Origin: Paenibacillus sp. 481
GTDB lineage: Bacteria; Bacillota; Bacilli; Paenibacillales; Paenibacillaceae
Reading direction: 5' to 3'
Length of the DNA stretch: 64,000 bases
NCBI RefSeq assembly: GCF_021223605.1
Contig: NZ_CP075175.1
Span: 4,729,501 to 4,793,500 of the forward strand
Of this stretch, positions 52,894 through 60,278 are shown piece after piece. Position numbers and translations under genes: made by a program. Numbering within the stretch: position 1 is the first letter of the stretch; each line of letters opens with the position of its first letter. The notes below the pieces were generated by a model that saw only the letters and a program-made list of their open reading frames with translations, searched no databases and had not been told where the DNA came from.

Positions 52894-53883
52894 TTGAATG
52901 ATAGCATCTTTCTCAATATAGAAGATATACCAAAAAGTGACTTGCATGTCCACTTTAATGGAGCGGTACCTACAGATATTATTAAAAGACTTATAAGCGA
53001 GCTCGATATTACTGTGCCTTCAGGATTAGATTTAGAAGTAGATCTTCAGATACTAGATTCTGTAAACGGTTTAAATGAGTATTTTAAACCATGGAGGATA
53101 TTCAAGCTGTTACCTGTTGGATATAACTCGTTACAGATTATGATGATTGGAGCTTTTAAAAAATTGTCTGAAGATAATGTAAGATATATTGAGATAAGAA
53201 ATTCCCCGTTTTATATTGGTAGAATTAATAATATTTCCCTAGAGGAAGCGCTTTTATGGTTGTTAGAGAGTATAAATGTAGCTTCTGAAATGTTTAATAT
53301 TGATGCGCGATTAATCCTTTCATTAACTAGGCATGAATATAAAAATGAAGATGCACACCTCCTAATTTCAGCAATAAAAAAAGTTAATTCAAACGGAGTA
53401 ATTGTTGGTGTTGATTTATCTGGAGATGAAGATTACATCTTAAACAAGCGAGATTTATCCAAATTTTTTCTAAATGTAAAGTTCGATCTTGGGCTTGGAG
53501 TTACAATTCACGCAGGTGAAACAGGCAATGAAGAAAATGTAGAATGGGCGATTAATGAATGTAAGGCAGATAGAATAGGACATGGATTAGCCTCTGCAAA
53601 GTCAAATAAAATACTTGAACTTATTAAAGAAAAGAATGTCTGTCTTGAGGTATGCTTAACTAGTAATATAATGTCAGGTTGCTGTTCATCAATCACTAGT
53701 CATCCCATATCAATGTTTATTGAACATGATATCCCATTTGTTCTCTGTACCGATAATCCTAGAGTTCACAACATTACACTAACTGACGAGTATTCTGTAT
53801 TTTTGAAGCACTTTGGTGACAGAACACTTCTCAATAAAATAATAGCGAATTCAACATCATATTCTTTTAGGAAATTCAATTAG
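52894..53883 (+). CDS. komA: Adenosine deaminase family protein (KomA-like)
   Basis: The 329-residue protein is a deaminase with the metal site intact: HVH at 18-20 (KSDLHVHFNGA), HAGE at 206-209 (catalytic Glu209), RIGHG (His230) and Asp287 in CTDNP. The usual second Asp of TDDP is Asn288. The start is TTG 52894, eight bases after GGAGG; the longer frame upstream runs into a terminator palindrome. It is followed at once by HAM1-fold and SIR2 genes, the order of the Kongming system, in which this enzyme deaminates dAMP to dIMP so that dITP forms during infection. The symbol rests on that synteny. Confidence 0.8.
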   Translation: MNDSIFLNIEDIPKSDLHVHFNGAVPTDIIKRLISELDITVPSGLDLEVDLQILDSVNGLNEYFKPWRIFKLLPVGYNSLQIMMIGAFKKLSEDNVRYIEIRNSPFYIGRINNISLEEALLWLLESINVASEMFNIDARLILSLTRHEYKNEDAHLLISAIKKVNSNGVIVGVDLSGDEDYILNKRDLSKFFLNVKFDLGLGVTIHAGETGNEENVEWAINECKADRIGHGLASAKSNKILELIKEKNVCLEVCLTSNIMSGCCSSITSHPISMFIEHDIPFVLCTDNPRVHNITLTDEYSVFLKHFGDRTLLNKIIANSTSYSFRKFN

Positions 53884-53892
53884 GAGGTATTT

Positions 53893-54447
53893 ATGGATAT
53901 TAGATTTATTTCTGGAAATGAGTTTAAAATCGAGGAAGCGAAGCTTATATTAAGTGATTCAGGCATAAATGTTATTCCATACAATATTAAAATCGAGGAA
54001 TTGCAAACAAATGAATCTGAAAAATTAATTAGAGATAAGGTTTTAAAGGCTTTTAACATCATTGGAAGACCGCTATTTGTTGAACATACAGGACTATACA
54101 TAAAATATTTAAATGGGTTTCCCGGAGGACTAACTCAGATATTTTGGGATACACTACAAGCAGATAAATTCTCCGAATTATTCAAAGAAATAGACAATAA
54201 GTCCGTCACAGCCAAAACAACAATTGGTTATTGCGATGGGAATAAGATACATTATTTTTACGGCGAGATTGATGGCGAAATTTCTTCAGAGCCACGAGGA
54301 AACAGAGAATTTCAATGGGACTGTATTTTTACTCCAAATGGATTTGATCAAACCTTTGCCGAGTTGGGCGATAGAAAGAATGAAATATCAATGAGGAGGA
54401 TGGCTTTAAGTAGTTTTGCATCGTATTTAATTAAAGGAGGCAATTAA
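53893..54447 (+). CDS. komB: HAM1/ITPase-fold protein with altered active site (KomB-like nucleotide sensor)
   Basis: This 184-residue protein has the HAM1/RdgB fold: SGNEFKIEEAK, LNGFPGG, and FQWDCIFTPNGFDQTFAEL. The catalytic (D/E)D(S/T)GL motif reads EHTGL (Glu64-His65), and the SHR base-contact motif reads SMR (166-168). It may therefore bind dITP/ITP without normal hydrolysis, which suits a sensor. AGGAGG spans the deaminase stop, and the SIR2 start follows three bases after its own stop, so all three genes are tightly coupled. A simple house-cleaning pyrophosphatase is the alternative. Confidence 0.8.
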   Translation: MDIRFISGNEFKIEEAKLILSDSGINVIPYNIKIEELQTNESEKLIRDKVLKAFNIIGRPLFVEHTGLYIKYLNGFPGGLTQIFWDTLQADKFSELFKEIDNKSVTAKTTIGYCDGNKIHYFYGEIDGEISSEPRGNREFQWDCIFTPNGFDQTFAELGDRKNEISMRRMALSSFASYLIKGGN

Positions 54448-54450
54448 GTC

Positions 54451-55251
54451 ATGCAAGAACTCGTTGAATCAATTCGTAATAGAAATGTTATTTTATTCGC
54501 AGGTGCAGGTCTTTCAGCTCAATTAGGGCTCCCTACATGGAGAAGTTTAATTAATCATATTGCAAATGAGATTAGCTATGATCCAGAAATTTTTAATATG
54601 TTTGGTGACTCCCTTGCTCTCGCAGAGTATTATACTTCATCGAAAGGTTCTATCGGTGAGTTAAGAAGCTGGATGGATATCAATTGGCATACAAATGTTA
54701 AAATAGAGGATTCACCTGCACATAAATTTATTGTTGATTTAGATTTTCCAATAATATATACAACAAACTATGATAGATGGATCGAAAAAGCTTATCAGTA
54801 TTATACAAGAGAAATAATTAAGATAAAAAATGTTGGTGATCTTAGAAACATCAAAGAAGGAAAACCACAATTAATAAAGTTTCATGGTGATTTTGATGAT
54901 GACAACTCTATGGTTCTTACTGAGTCTAGTTATTTTGATAGATTAGATTTTGAAGGGCCATTGGATATTAAATTACGATCAGATACTCTTGGGAAATCTA
55001 TATTATTTATTGGATATAGTCTATCTGATATTAACATTAGGTATTTATTATATAAATTACAGAAAATATGGGATGATTCTTCTTATGCAAATAGAAAACC
55101 AACATCGTATTTGTTTCTTCTAAAGCCGAATCCAATTCAAGAGTTAGTGCTAGAAAAACGGGGAGTAAAAGTAATTGTCGCAGATTCTGATGATCCTAAC
55201 ACTGCACTACCAATGTTTTTAGAGAAGCTATTGCAAGAGGTTAACAAATGA
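54451..55251 (+). CDS. komC: SIR2-family NADase effector (KomC-like)
   Basis: The 266-residue SIR2 domain is complete: LFAGAGLSAQLGLPTW (GAG at 18-20), YTTNYDRW (Asn106), KFHGDFDDD (His145) and ILFIGYSLSD. Standalone SIR2 proteins in defence operons usually degrade NAD+ and kill or arrest the infected cell. AAAGGAGG lies inside the end of the HAM1-like gene, eight bases before the ATG, so production is coupled to the sensor. A hairpin with a T-run lies about 200 bp downstream. Confidence 0.85.
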   Translation: MQELVESIRNRNVILFAGAGLSAQLGLPTWRSLINHIANEISYDPEIFNMFGDSLALAEYYTSSKGSIGELRSWMDINWHTNVKIEDSPAHKFIVDLDFPIIYTTNYDRWIEKAYQYYTREIIKIKNVGDLRNIKEGKPQLIKFHGDFDDDNSMVLTESSYFDRLDFEGPLDIKLRSDTLGKSILFIGYSLSDINIRYLLYKLQKIWDDSSYANRKPTSYLFLLKPNPIQELVLEKRGVKVIVADSDDPNTALPMFLEKLLQEVNK

Positions 55252-55452
55252 ATGTTTTTCTATGCCGACCTCTCGATTGAGAATAAGTAGAGAATGAAAT
55301 CTGTAAATTTGCACTCGACAAGAGTGTTGCTTTGCATTTTTCGCTTAATAAGTGATATAGTGAACCATATCATAAGTAAGGCGAAAAAATTGGGTGTAGA
55401 TTATGGCGTAAGAGAGTTTACTTTGTTGATGGAAAATGCGCCTCGTGTGAGG

Positions 55453-55512
55453 AAGGCTGCTCGGGAGAGAGAGTGATGCTTTTTAGTCGTCTCTTGCGGA
55501 GTAGCCTTTTTT
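55453..55512 (+). terminator. Probable terminator downstream of the SIR2 gene
   Basis: AAGGCTGCTC (55453-55462) and GAGTAGCCTT (55499-55508) pair around a 36-base loop and end in TTTTTT. The DNA between 55252 and 55453 shows no convincing gene; a 60-codon open frame there has no ribosome site. Confidence 0.5.
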
Positions 55513-55656
55513 CGTCGTTGCGGGTGTTGTTTAGGTGTTCTCTAGCTGAACATGGGTCTTGCAGGAATGTTACTGCAAGCCAATGAAAGCCTCAAACACG
55601 TCTAATCAAAGAGTTGATGACGTATGAAACCAAGCCATATAAGCTTGCATTTATGC

Positions 55657-55703
55657 AGAAAAGGCGACCCTCGCCCTAAAAAAGAGTGAAGGTCGTCTTT
55701 TCT
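55657..55703. terminator. Bidirectional hairpin between SIR2 operon and minus-strand pseudogene
   Basis: AGAAAAGGCGACC and GGTCGTCTTTTCT form a 13-bp stem with one G-T pair. It is A-rich on one side and T-rich on the other. Confidence 0.65.
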
Positions 55704-55719
55704 GTATCAAAGGGACTTT

Positions 55720-55973
55720 TCATTTGATGACCATGAATATGTTATTTTGCCGAGCCCGATATTGCCCCTGTACCGCTAATCTGGCTTCCAGAGATGTAAC
55801 ATCTACGCCCTCGAACATGATTCCATCGATTTTGATATTACTTCCAGAGAAGAGCATATAGTCCTTATATGTTGTCGTTGCTTTTTCTTGTATTCATCCG
55901 CGCTTATTTGAATCATATCCATATAAACAGAATTTGCTTCAGCAGCAATCGTAGTACCGGAGCCGGATATCAT
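55720..55973 (-). pseudogene. Frameshifted short gene of unknown function
   Basis: From ATG 55973 the minus strand reads MISGSGTTIAAEANSVYMDM and ISADEYKK. After a frameshift in an A-rich run it continues ATTTYKDYMLFSGSNIKI, then GIMFEGVDVTSLEARLAV, ending at a TGA (55722-55720). The joined product would have about 85 residues. There is no ribosome site. Confidence 0.4.
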
Positions 55974-55985
55974 AAATATACGTTT

Positions 55986-56007
55986 AAAATGAGAATGTTC
56001 TCATTTT
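55986..56007. promoter_or_regulatory. Operator 1 of the TetR/CPBP operon
   Basis: AAAATGAGA-N4-TCTCATTTT, with one further pair outside and one inside. It lies just upstream of the -35 box at 56012. The arms and spacing are the same as in operator 2. Confidence 0.75.
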
Positions 56008-56011
56008 AATA

Positions 56012-56040
56012 TTGATATTAACTGTTATTCGTATTAAGAT
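56012..56040 (+). promoter_or_regulatory. Sigma-A promoter of the TetR/CPBP operon
   Basis: TTGATA (56012-56017) and TAAGAT (56035-56040) are separated by exactly 17 bp. Operator palindromes lie immediately on each side. Confidence 0.65.
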
Positions 56041-56049
56041 AAGAATATA

Positions 56050-56071
56050 AAAATGAGAGGTATCTCATTTT
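56050..56071. promoter_or_regulatory. Operator 2 of the TetR/CPBP operon
   Basis: A second AAAATGAGA-N4-TCTCATTTT, 64 bp centre to centre from operator 1, covering the expected transcription start. It ends six bases before the ribosome site. Confidence 0.75.
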
Positions 56072-56088
56072 AAAAAGGAGAGATGCTA

Positions 56089-56739
56089 ATGCCAAAAGTA
56101 AATGAAGACTATATTCATAAAAAGAAGGCACAAATATTAGATGCAGCCTTTGTAGTATTTCAACAAAAACCACTATATGAAATGACGATGCTAGATGTGA
56201 TTAAGGAAGCGCGTATAAGCAAAGGGGGGATATATCGATATTTTGGTGATATTGATGAAGTGATTATCGCTTTACTTAATAGAGAAACAGCTAGAAACAA
56301 TTATAAGCATCAAATTGATGAGCTAATTGCAAGTACAAATACAACAGTACGTACCATCGAAGCTCTATTTGATTTTCTGGCAAATTATATTCATAACAGC
56401 CCAGCTACACTGGGCAAATTTCAATTCGAACTTACTGTATATTATGCCAATCACCCTGAAAAGTCAGAAAAGTTCAAAAGCAGTCTCACAGAACAGGAAA
56501 ATGGTCAATACTTTATAAGCACGCTTTTTAATGAGATAACGAAAGGCGTAAATAAGGGAGAGCTTCAGACGGTCTTTCCGCTACATGATATCTTTACTTT
56601 TATTCTGACCTCCATTGATGGTGCCGTTCATAAAGTAGTCATGCAAAGATGTTATAACGTCAATGCCAATCCTATTGATGTCAGACAAATGTTTAAGATG
56701 ATATCCTGCTCGGTTGTACATATGTTAGGGGTTAAATAA
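56089..56739 (+). CDS. TetR/AcrR family transcriptional regulator
   Basis: This 216-residue repressor has the TetR helix-turn-helix: ILDAAFVVFQQKPLYEMTML followed by ISKGGIYRYFGDIDE. The C-terminal ~150 residues are a helical ligand/dimer domain. AAGGAGAG favours ATG 56089 over 56083. Two identical palindromes around the promoter point to strong autorepression. The CPBP-protease gene follows after 25 bp and is probably its regulated partner. Confidence 0.88.
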   Translation: MPKVNEDYIHKKKAQILDAAFVVFQQKPLYEMTMLDVIKEARISKGGIYRYFGDIDEVIIALLNRETARNNYKHQIDELIASTNTTVRTIEALFDFLANYIHNSPATLGKFQFELTVYYANHPEKSEKFKSSLTEQENGQYFISTLFNEITKGVNKGELQTVFPLHDIFTFILTSIDGAVHKVVMQRCYNVNANPIDVRQMFKMISCSVVHMLGVK

Positions 56740-56764
56740 TTAAAATTTCCTTGGGGGACTATGT

Positions 56765-57625
56765 ATGAAAAATAAAAAATTAAAAGAGGTTATCGTATTT
56801 TTCATCATTACTATTTTCTTAAGTTTATTTGTATTTTGGGGGCCGCTTGCTTTATGGGGAATTCCAACTATCGGCTTTAAAGGTGGGGCAGTTGGACCGA
56901 TTTGGGCCATTATATTGTTCATGCTAGGAGGCTTTGTCCCTTCGATAACAGGTATCATTCTGACATCTGTTTTTGAAGGTAAACAACAAGTTAAACCATT
57001 TATGAAGGAAGCATTTCGGATTAAAATTGGATTTAAGTGGGCTTCGGTTATTGTTCTAACAGCAGCCTATTTTTCTGTATCTTGGATGGTTATCAATTTA
57101 GCTTCGGGTGGACACTTTTATTACGCTGCATTTTTGTCTGTACTACCTACTATTTTTCCTTTGCTAATACTAGGCCCCTTATCAGAAGAGTATGGTTGGA
57201 GAGGCTTTGCTTTAAAAAGGTTGTTAAACATTGTAAGCCCTAACATGGCGAGTTTAATAATTGGGGTAGTCTGGTCTTTATGGCATTTGCCATTGTTTTA
57301 TATCGTCGGTACGAATCAGCATGAGCATCAACAGTTATTTTTTACTTTCATGATATCCATTACGAGCAGTTGTTTCATTTATACTTACATCTATATCAAA
57401 ACAAATCAAAATTTGTTTGCAGTAGTATTATTTCATTGGGCTTACACCTTTTTTTCAGATGTTGCACATAGTGTTATTATAAGGACCGATTTATTTAATG
57501 CGCTACAATTTGTACCAGCACTTCTAATTGGACTCGTATTTTCATTTTTGCTGCTTCGGATCAAGCCGATAGTAAAGACTGCCAATGCTAGCAGATTACA
57601 AAAGACTGAGAAGTTGCATATATAA
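56765..57625 (+). CDS. CPBP-family intramembrane glutamic endopeptidase
   Basis: The protein has 286 residues and about eight membrane helices. The Abi/CPBP catalytic motifs are present: EEYGWRG (EExxxR form), SLWHLPLF and LFHWAYTF, each with its conserved Glu, Arg or His. Members cleave within membranes or give bacteriocin self-immunity. GGGGGA precedes the ATG. It is co-transcribed with the TetR gene, so expression is probably induced by a ligand. Confidence 0.87.
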   Translation: MKNKKLKEVIVFFIITIFLSLFVFWGPLALWGIPTIGFKGGAVGPIWAIILFMLGGFVPSITGIILTSVFEGKQQVKPFMKEAFRIKIGFKWASVIVLTAAYFSVSWMVINLASGGHFYYAAFLSVLPTIFPLLILGPLSEEYGWRGFALKRLLNIVSPNMASLIIGVVWSLWHLPLFYIVGTNQHEHQQLFFTFMISITSSCFIYTYIYIKTNQNLFAVVLFHWAYTFFSDVAHSVIIRTDLFNALQFVPALLIGLVFSFLLLRIKPIVKTANASRLQKTEKLHI

Positions 57626-58055
57626 TAGAATCAGTACCCAAGCTAGGAGCTTGCATGGTGGAACCTCTGCTCAACAAGGTATACCTGTTTCTTGGTGTTA
57701 ATGAAATAAACTATGATATTTTTCCTTCACTCTGAAACTAATCTTCCAAAAAGCAGCACAGCAACAAAGCCACTATTGATAATTCTGGATGATGATGGTA
57801 TATTTAATATTCGAGCAACAAAACATTCAGGCTATTATAATCCTTCCTTCTACTCTAATAGCAAAAATTAATTTAGGGTTATAAATTTCCTGAACTTATT
57901 AGGCTATAGCACTTCTTCCTTCTACCTTCATGATGCGAATTTAGAGGTGCTAATTTCCTAATACACTTAAACATAGAGAGGAGATAGTCAGGTTACATAT
58001 TTCCTTCTATCTACTTGAACAATGGAGATTAAGGAACATTCTCCTGGCGCATCTT
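57626..58055. other. Gene-poor spacer with degenerate gene relics
   Basis: No intact gene is visible in these 430 bp. A plus-strand fragment (57763-57871) reads STATKPLLIILDDDGIFNI and stops after NPSFYSNSKN. It shares TATTGATAATTCTGGATGATG (57774-57794) with the DNA at 50035-50055, where a similar ending reads TARAVLIILDDGW. CAAGGTAT-CCTGTTT also occurs at both places. The two stretches look like decayed copies flanking most of the accessory island. Confidence 0.5.
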
Positions 58056-60140
58056 ATGAAAAATACAATTTTTTTGAGAAGAAAAAATAAAACGATTCTA
58101 CATAATAGGAATAGTCAACTAGATAAGCAAGTTCTTGCAACGGGCCTGCATCATATTCAGTCTCTGGGCTATACCTTATCATTAGAGTTGCTTAACACGG
58201 TTAAGACACTCCCGACCATCGAATTTGTTGAATGGTGCAATATGATTACCCTGGAACTGCGCAAGATGTTAGGCGCTAACAAAAAATACACTCCGATGTA
58301 TCCTAATTTCCCCTCACAAGTCATGAGTGCAGATGACTCAGAGCTATTTCTTAATGCGCTTATTCACTACCTAACCGGATTGTTACCATCGTATAGCAAG
58401 GAAGATACCATCCCATTAAATGAACAACATGCATTAAAAGTCATCGATTTAGGTACGGACGAGGAATTTGACGAGCTTATTCAACACCTCATTCAAGCTA
58501 AAACGTCCATTTCAGAACAAGATAAAGCCGACATTGAATGGGCCATTTGCAATTACGAGCATATAGAAGACATTTTACCAGAAGAAATCTATTTAAAAGA
58601 AAACGTGGGCTTCGTTGTAGCATTACTAATCAAGTACGATAAAGCATCCATTAATCATGTGAAAAAATACGTGAAGACAGCAACTGATGTATTACGGCTG
58701 ATTACGTCGTTATCAGATGGTGATGTAAGCCTAGCCGCAAATACGAAATACATAAAGTTCAAACGTAAAGAACGAAGAATGTTATTAGAATTGTTGGAAA
58801 AATGTCCGAATCTAACTGAAGATATGATTCGCTATAAGCAGCGTTGGATTAGAATCGGCGAGATCTTGCATCCTAATGAATACAAACATCGATTCCATAA
58901 AGCTAGGGAAGCATTTGATATTATACGAAATAATAAAACGTTTGAAACGTTTAACTCAAAATTAGAGAAGTATTTAGCCGCCAAAGATACTTATGCTGCT
59001 GTTAAGCTATTAGAGACTCGCTCAGGTGAATTTGCCAGAAGGCTCGATCATTTACTTCGTATAAGTGATAACCCGACTTTTGTAATTGAGTCTTTTGCAC
59101 ATGTGATCCAAGCGTGTTCTTCACCTGTATTGCTGCAACTTATCGCTCATTTTTCGAATCGCAATAACGACCATGAATTACGGACATTTTTCCCAAAAGG
59201 AAATGTGGCGAAATGTGTGGCAATTGAAAATCAATTAGCGGAAATTGACCAGTGTTCATGTGATGAGCTTGTAAAAAGGTGCAGAGCGGAGTTAGTGAAT
59301 CGATTCTCCAATTTAACACCACTGGGTAAAGTTTACATCGATCGTCAGCTTCACGATTTTAATGTTCCATTTTCACAGCGTTCGGCCAGTAAATCGCTTC
59401 ATACGGTTGCGCGCGGAAGCAAGCTCGTGATCGAAGCGGGACATACGATTCGGTTGTTCACTTGGTGGAAAGAAGGAACAGTAAATGGAACACCAACAGG
59501 AAGAGTAGATATTGATTTATCAGCGGTCATGTATGACGAGCACTGGAATTATGTAGAGCATATTTCATATACGAATCTAAAATCGAGCACTTATAGAGCG
59601 GCACATAGTGGCGACATTACTTCTGCACCCCATGGTGCTTGTGAGTTTATTGATTTAGATATCGACTCGATATTGAAAAGTGGTGGGCGGTACGTTGTCG
59701 CCTCATTGATGTCGTTTACAGATCAAGCTTACTGTAACCTGCCTGAATGTTATGTTGGGTGGATGCTGCGGGATCGCCCGAAGTCTGGTGAAATTTTTGA
59801 ACCTGCAACGGTTGTGAACAAGATTGATGTATCTGCGGATACACAAATTTGTATTCCGGTCATACTCGATCTAGCTGCACGAAAAGTCATATGGTCTGAT
59901 TTGGCGCTCAGGAACCACCCAGAATACCACAATAATGTAGAAGGAAATCAACAGGGAATGGTGTTAATGGGAAAAGCAATGACGACAATTGCTAAACCGA
60001 CCTTATACGAGCTGTTCCATCTCCATGCGTTAGCCAGAGGAGTTATGGTTGACAATCGTGAAGAGGCAGACACTGTATTTTCAGTAACGGAAGGCATTAC
60101 ACCATATGCGTATGAAACGATAATTGCTGAATATTTATAA
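58056..60140 (+). CDS. Large protein with C-terminal TerD-like domain
   Basis: The product has 694 residues and no signal peptide. Residues ~30-430 are helical and contain repeated charged blocks. Residues ~460-640 resemble the TerD-like half of the MXAN_6230/SCO0854 family: VDIDLSAVMYDEHWNYVEH, YTNLKSSTYRAAHSGDIT, APHGACEFIDLDIDSIL, and YVVASLMSFTD. The RING-type Cys/His cluster of that family is absent. TerD domains bind calcium and appear in stress and phage-resistance loci. No good ribosome site precedes the ATG, so the start is uncertain. It sits at the right edge of the island, next to hflX. Confidence 0.6.
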   Translation: MKNTIFLRRKNKTILHNRNSQLDKQVLATGLHHIQSLGYTLSLELLNTVKTLPTIEFVEWCNMITLELRKMLGANKKYTPMYPNFPSQVMSADDSELFLNALIHYLTGLLPSYSKEDTIPLNEQHALKVIDLGTDEEFDELIQHLIQAKTSISEQDKADIEWAICNYEHIEDILPEEIYLKENVGFVVALLIKYDKASINHVKKYVKTATDVLRLITSLSDGDVSLAANTKYIKFKRKERRMLLELLEKCPNLTEDMIRYKQRWIRIGEILHPNEYKHRFHKAREAFDIIRNNKTFETFNSKLEKYLAAKDTYAAVKLLETRSGEFARRLDHLLRISDNPTFVIESFAHVIQACSSPVLLQLIAHFSNRNNDHELRTFFPKGNVAKCVAIENQLAEIDQCSCDELVKRCRAELVNRFSNLTPLGKVYIDRQLHDFNVPFSQRSASKSLHTVARGSKLVIEAGHTIRLFTWWKEGTVNGTPTGRVDIDLSAVMYDEHWNYVEHISYTNLKSSTYRAAHSGDITSAPHGACEFIDLDIDSILKSGGRYVVASLMSFTDQAYCNLPECYVGWMLRDRPKSGEIFEPATVVNKIDVSADTQICIPVILDLAARKVIWSDLALRNHPEYHNNVEGNQQGMVLMGKAMTTIAKPTLYELFHLHALARGVMVDNREEADTVFSVTEGITPYAYETIIAEYL

Positions 60141-60278
60141 ACAGATCGAATAATGGACTTTGTGCCCACAATATTTAAAATGTAAGCGAAAATAAGGTAT
60201 ACTGGTTAACATGTACCTGTCATGGTGGCATCTGCCGCTAATAAGCAATCATAGTGACAGTTGAAGGAGAGTACACAA

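Noticed and set aside
55294-55476. 60-codon frame after the SIR2 gene as a fourth operon member
   Set aside because: It lacks a ribosome site and its end forms a terminator stem.
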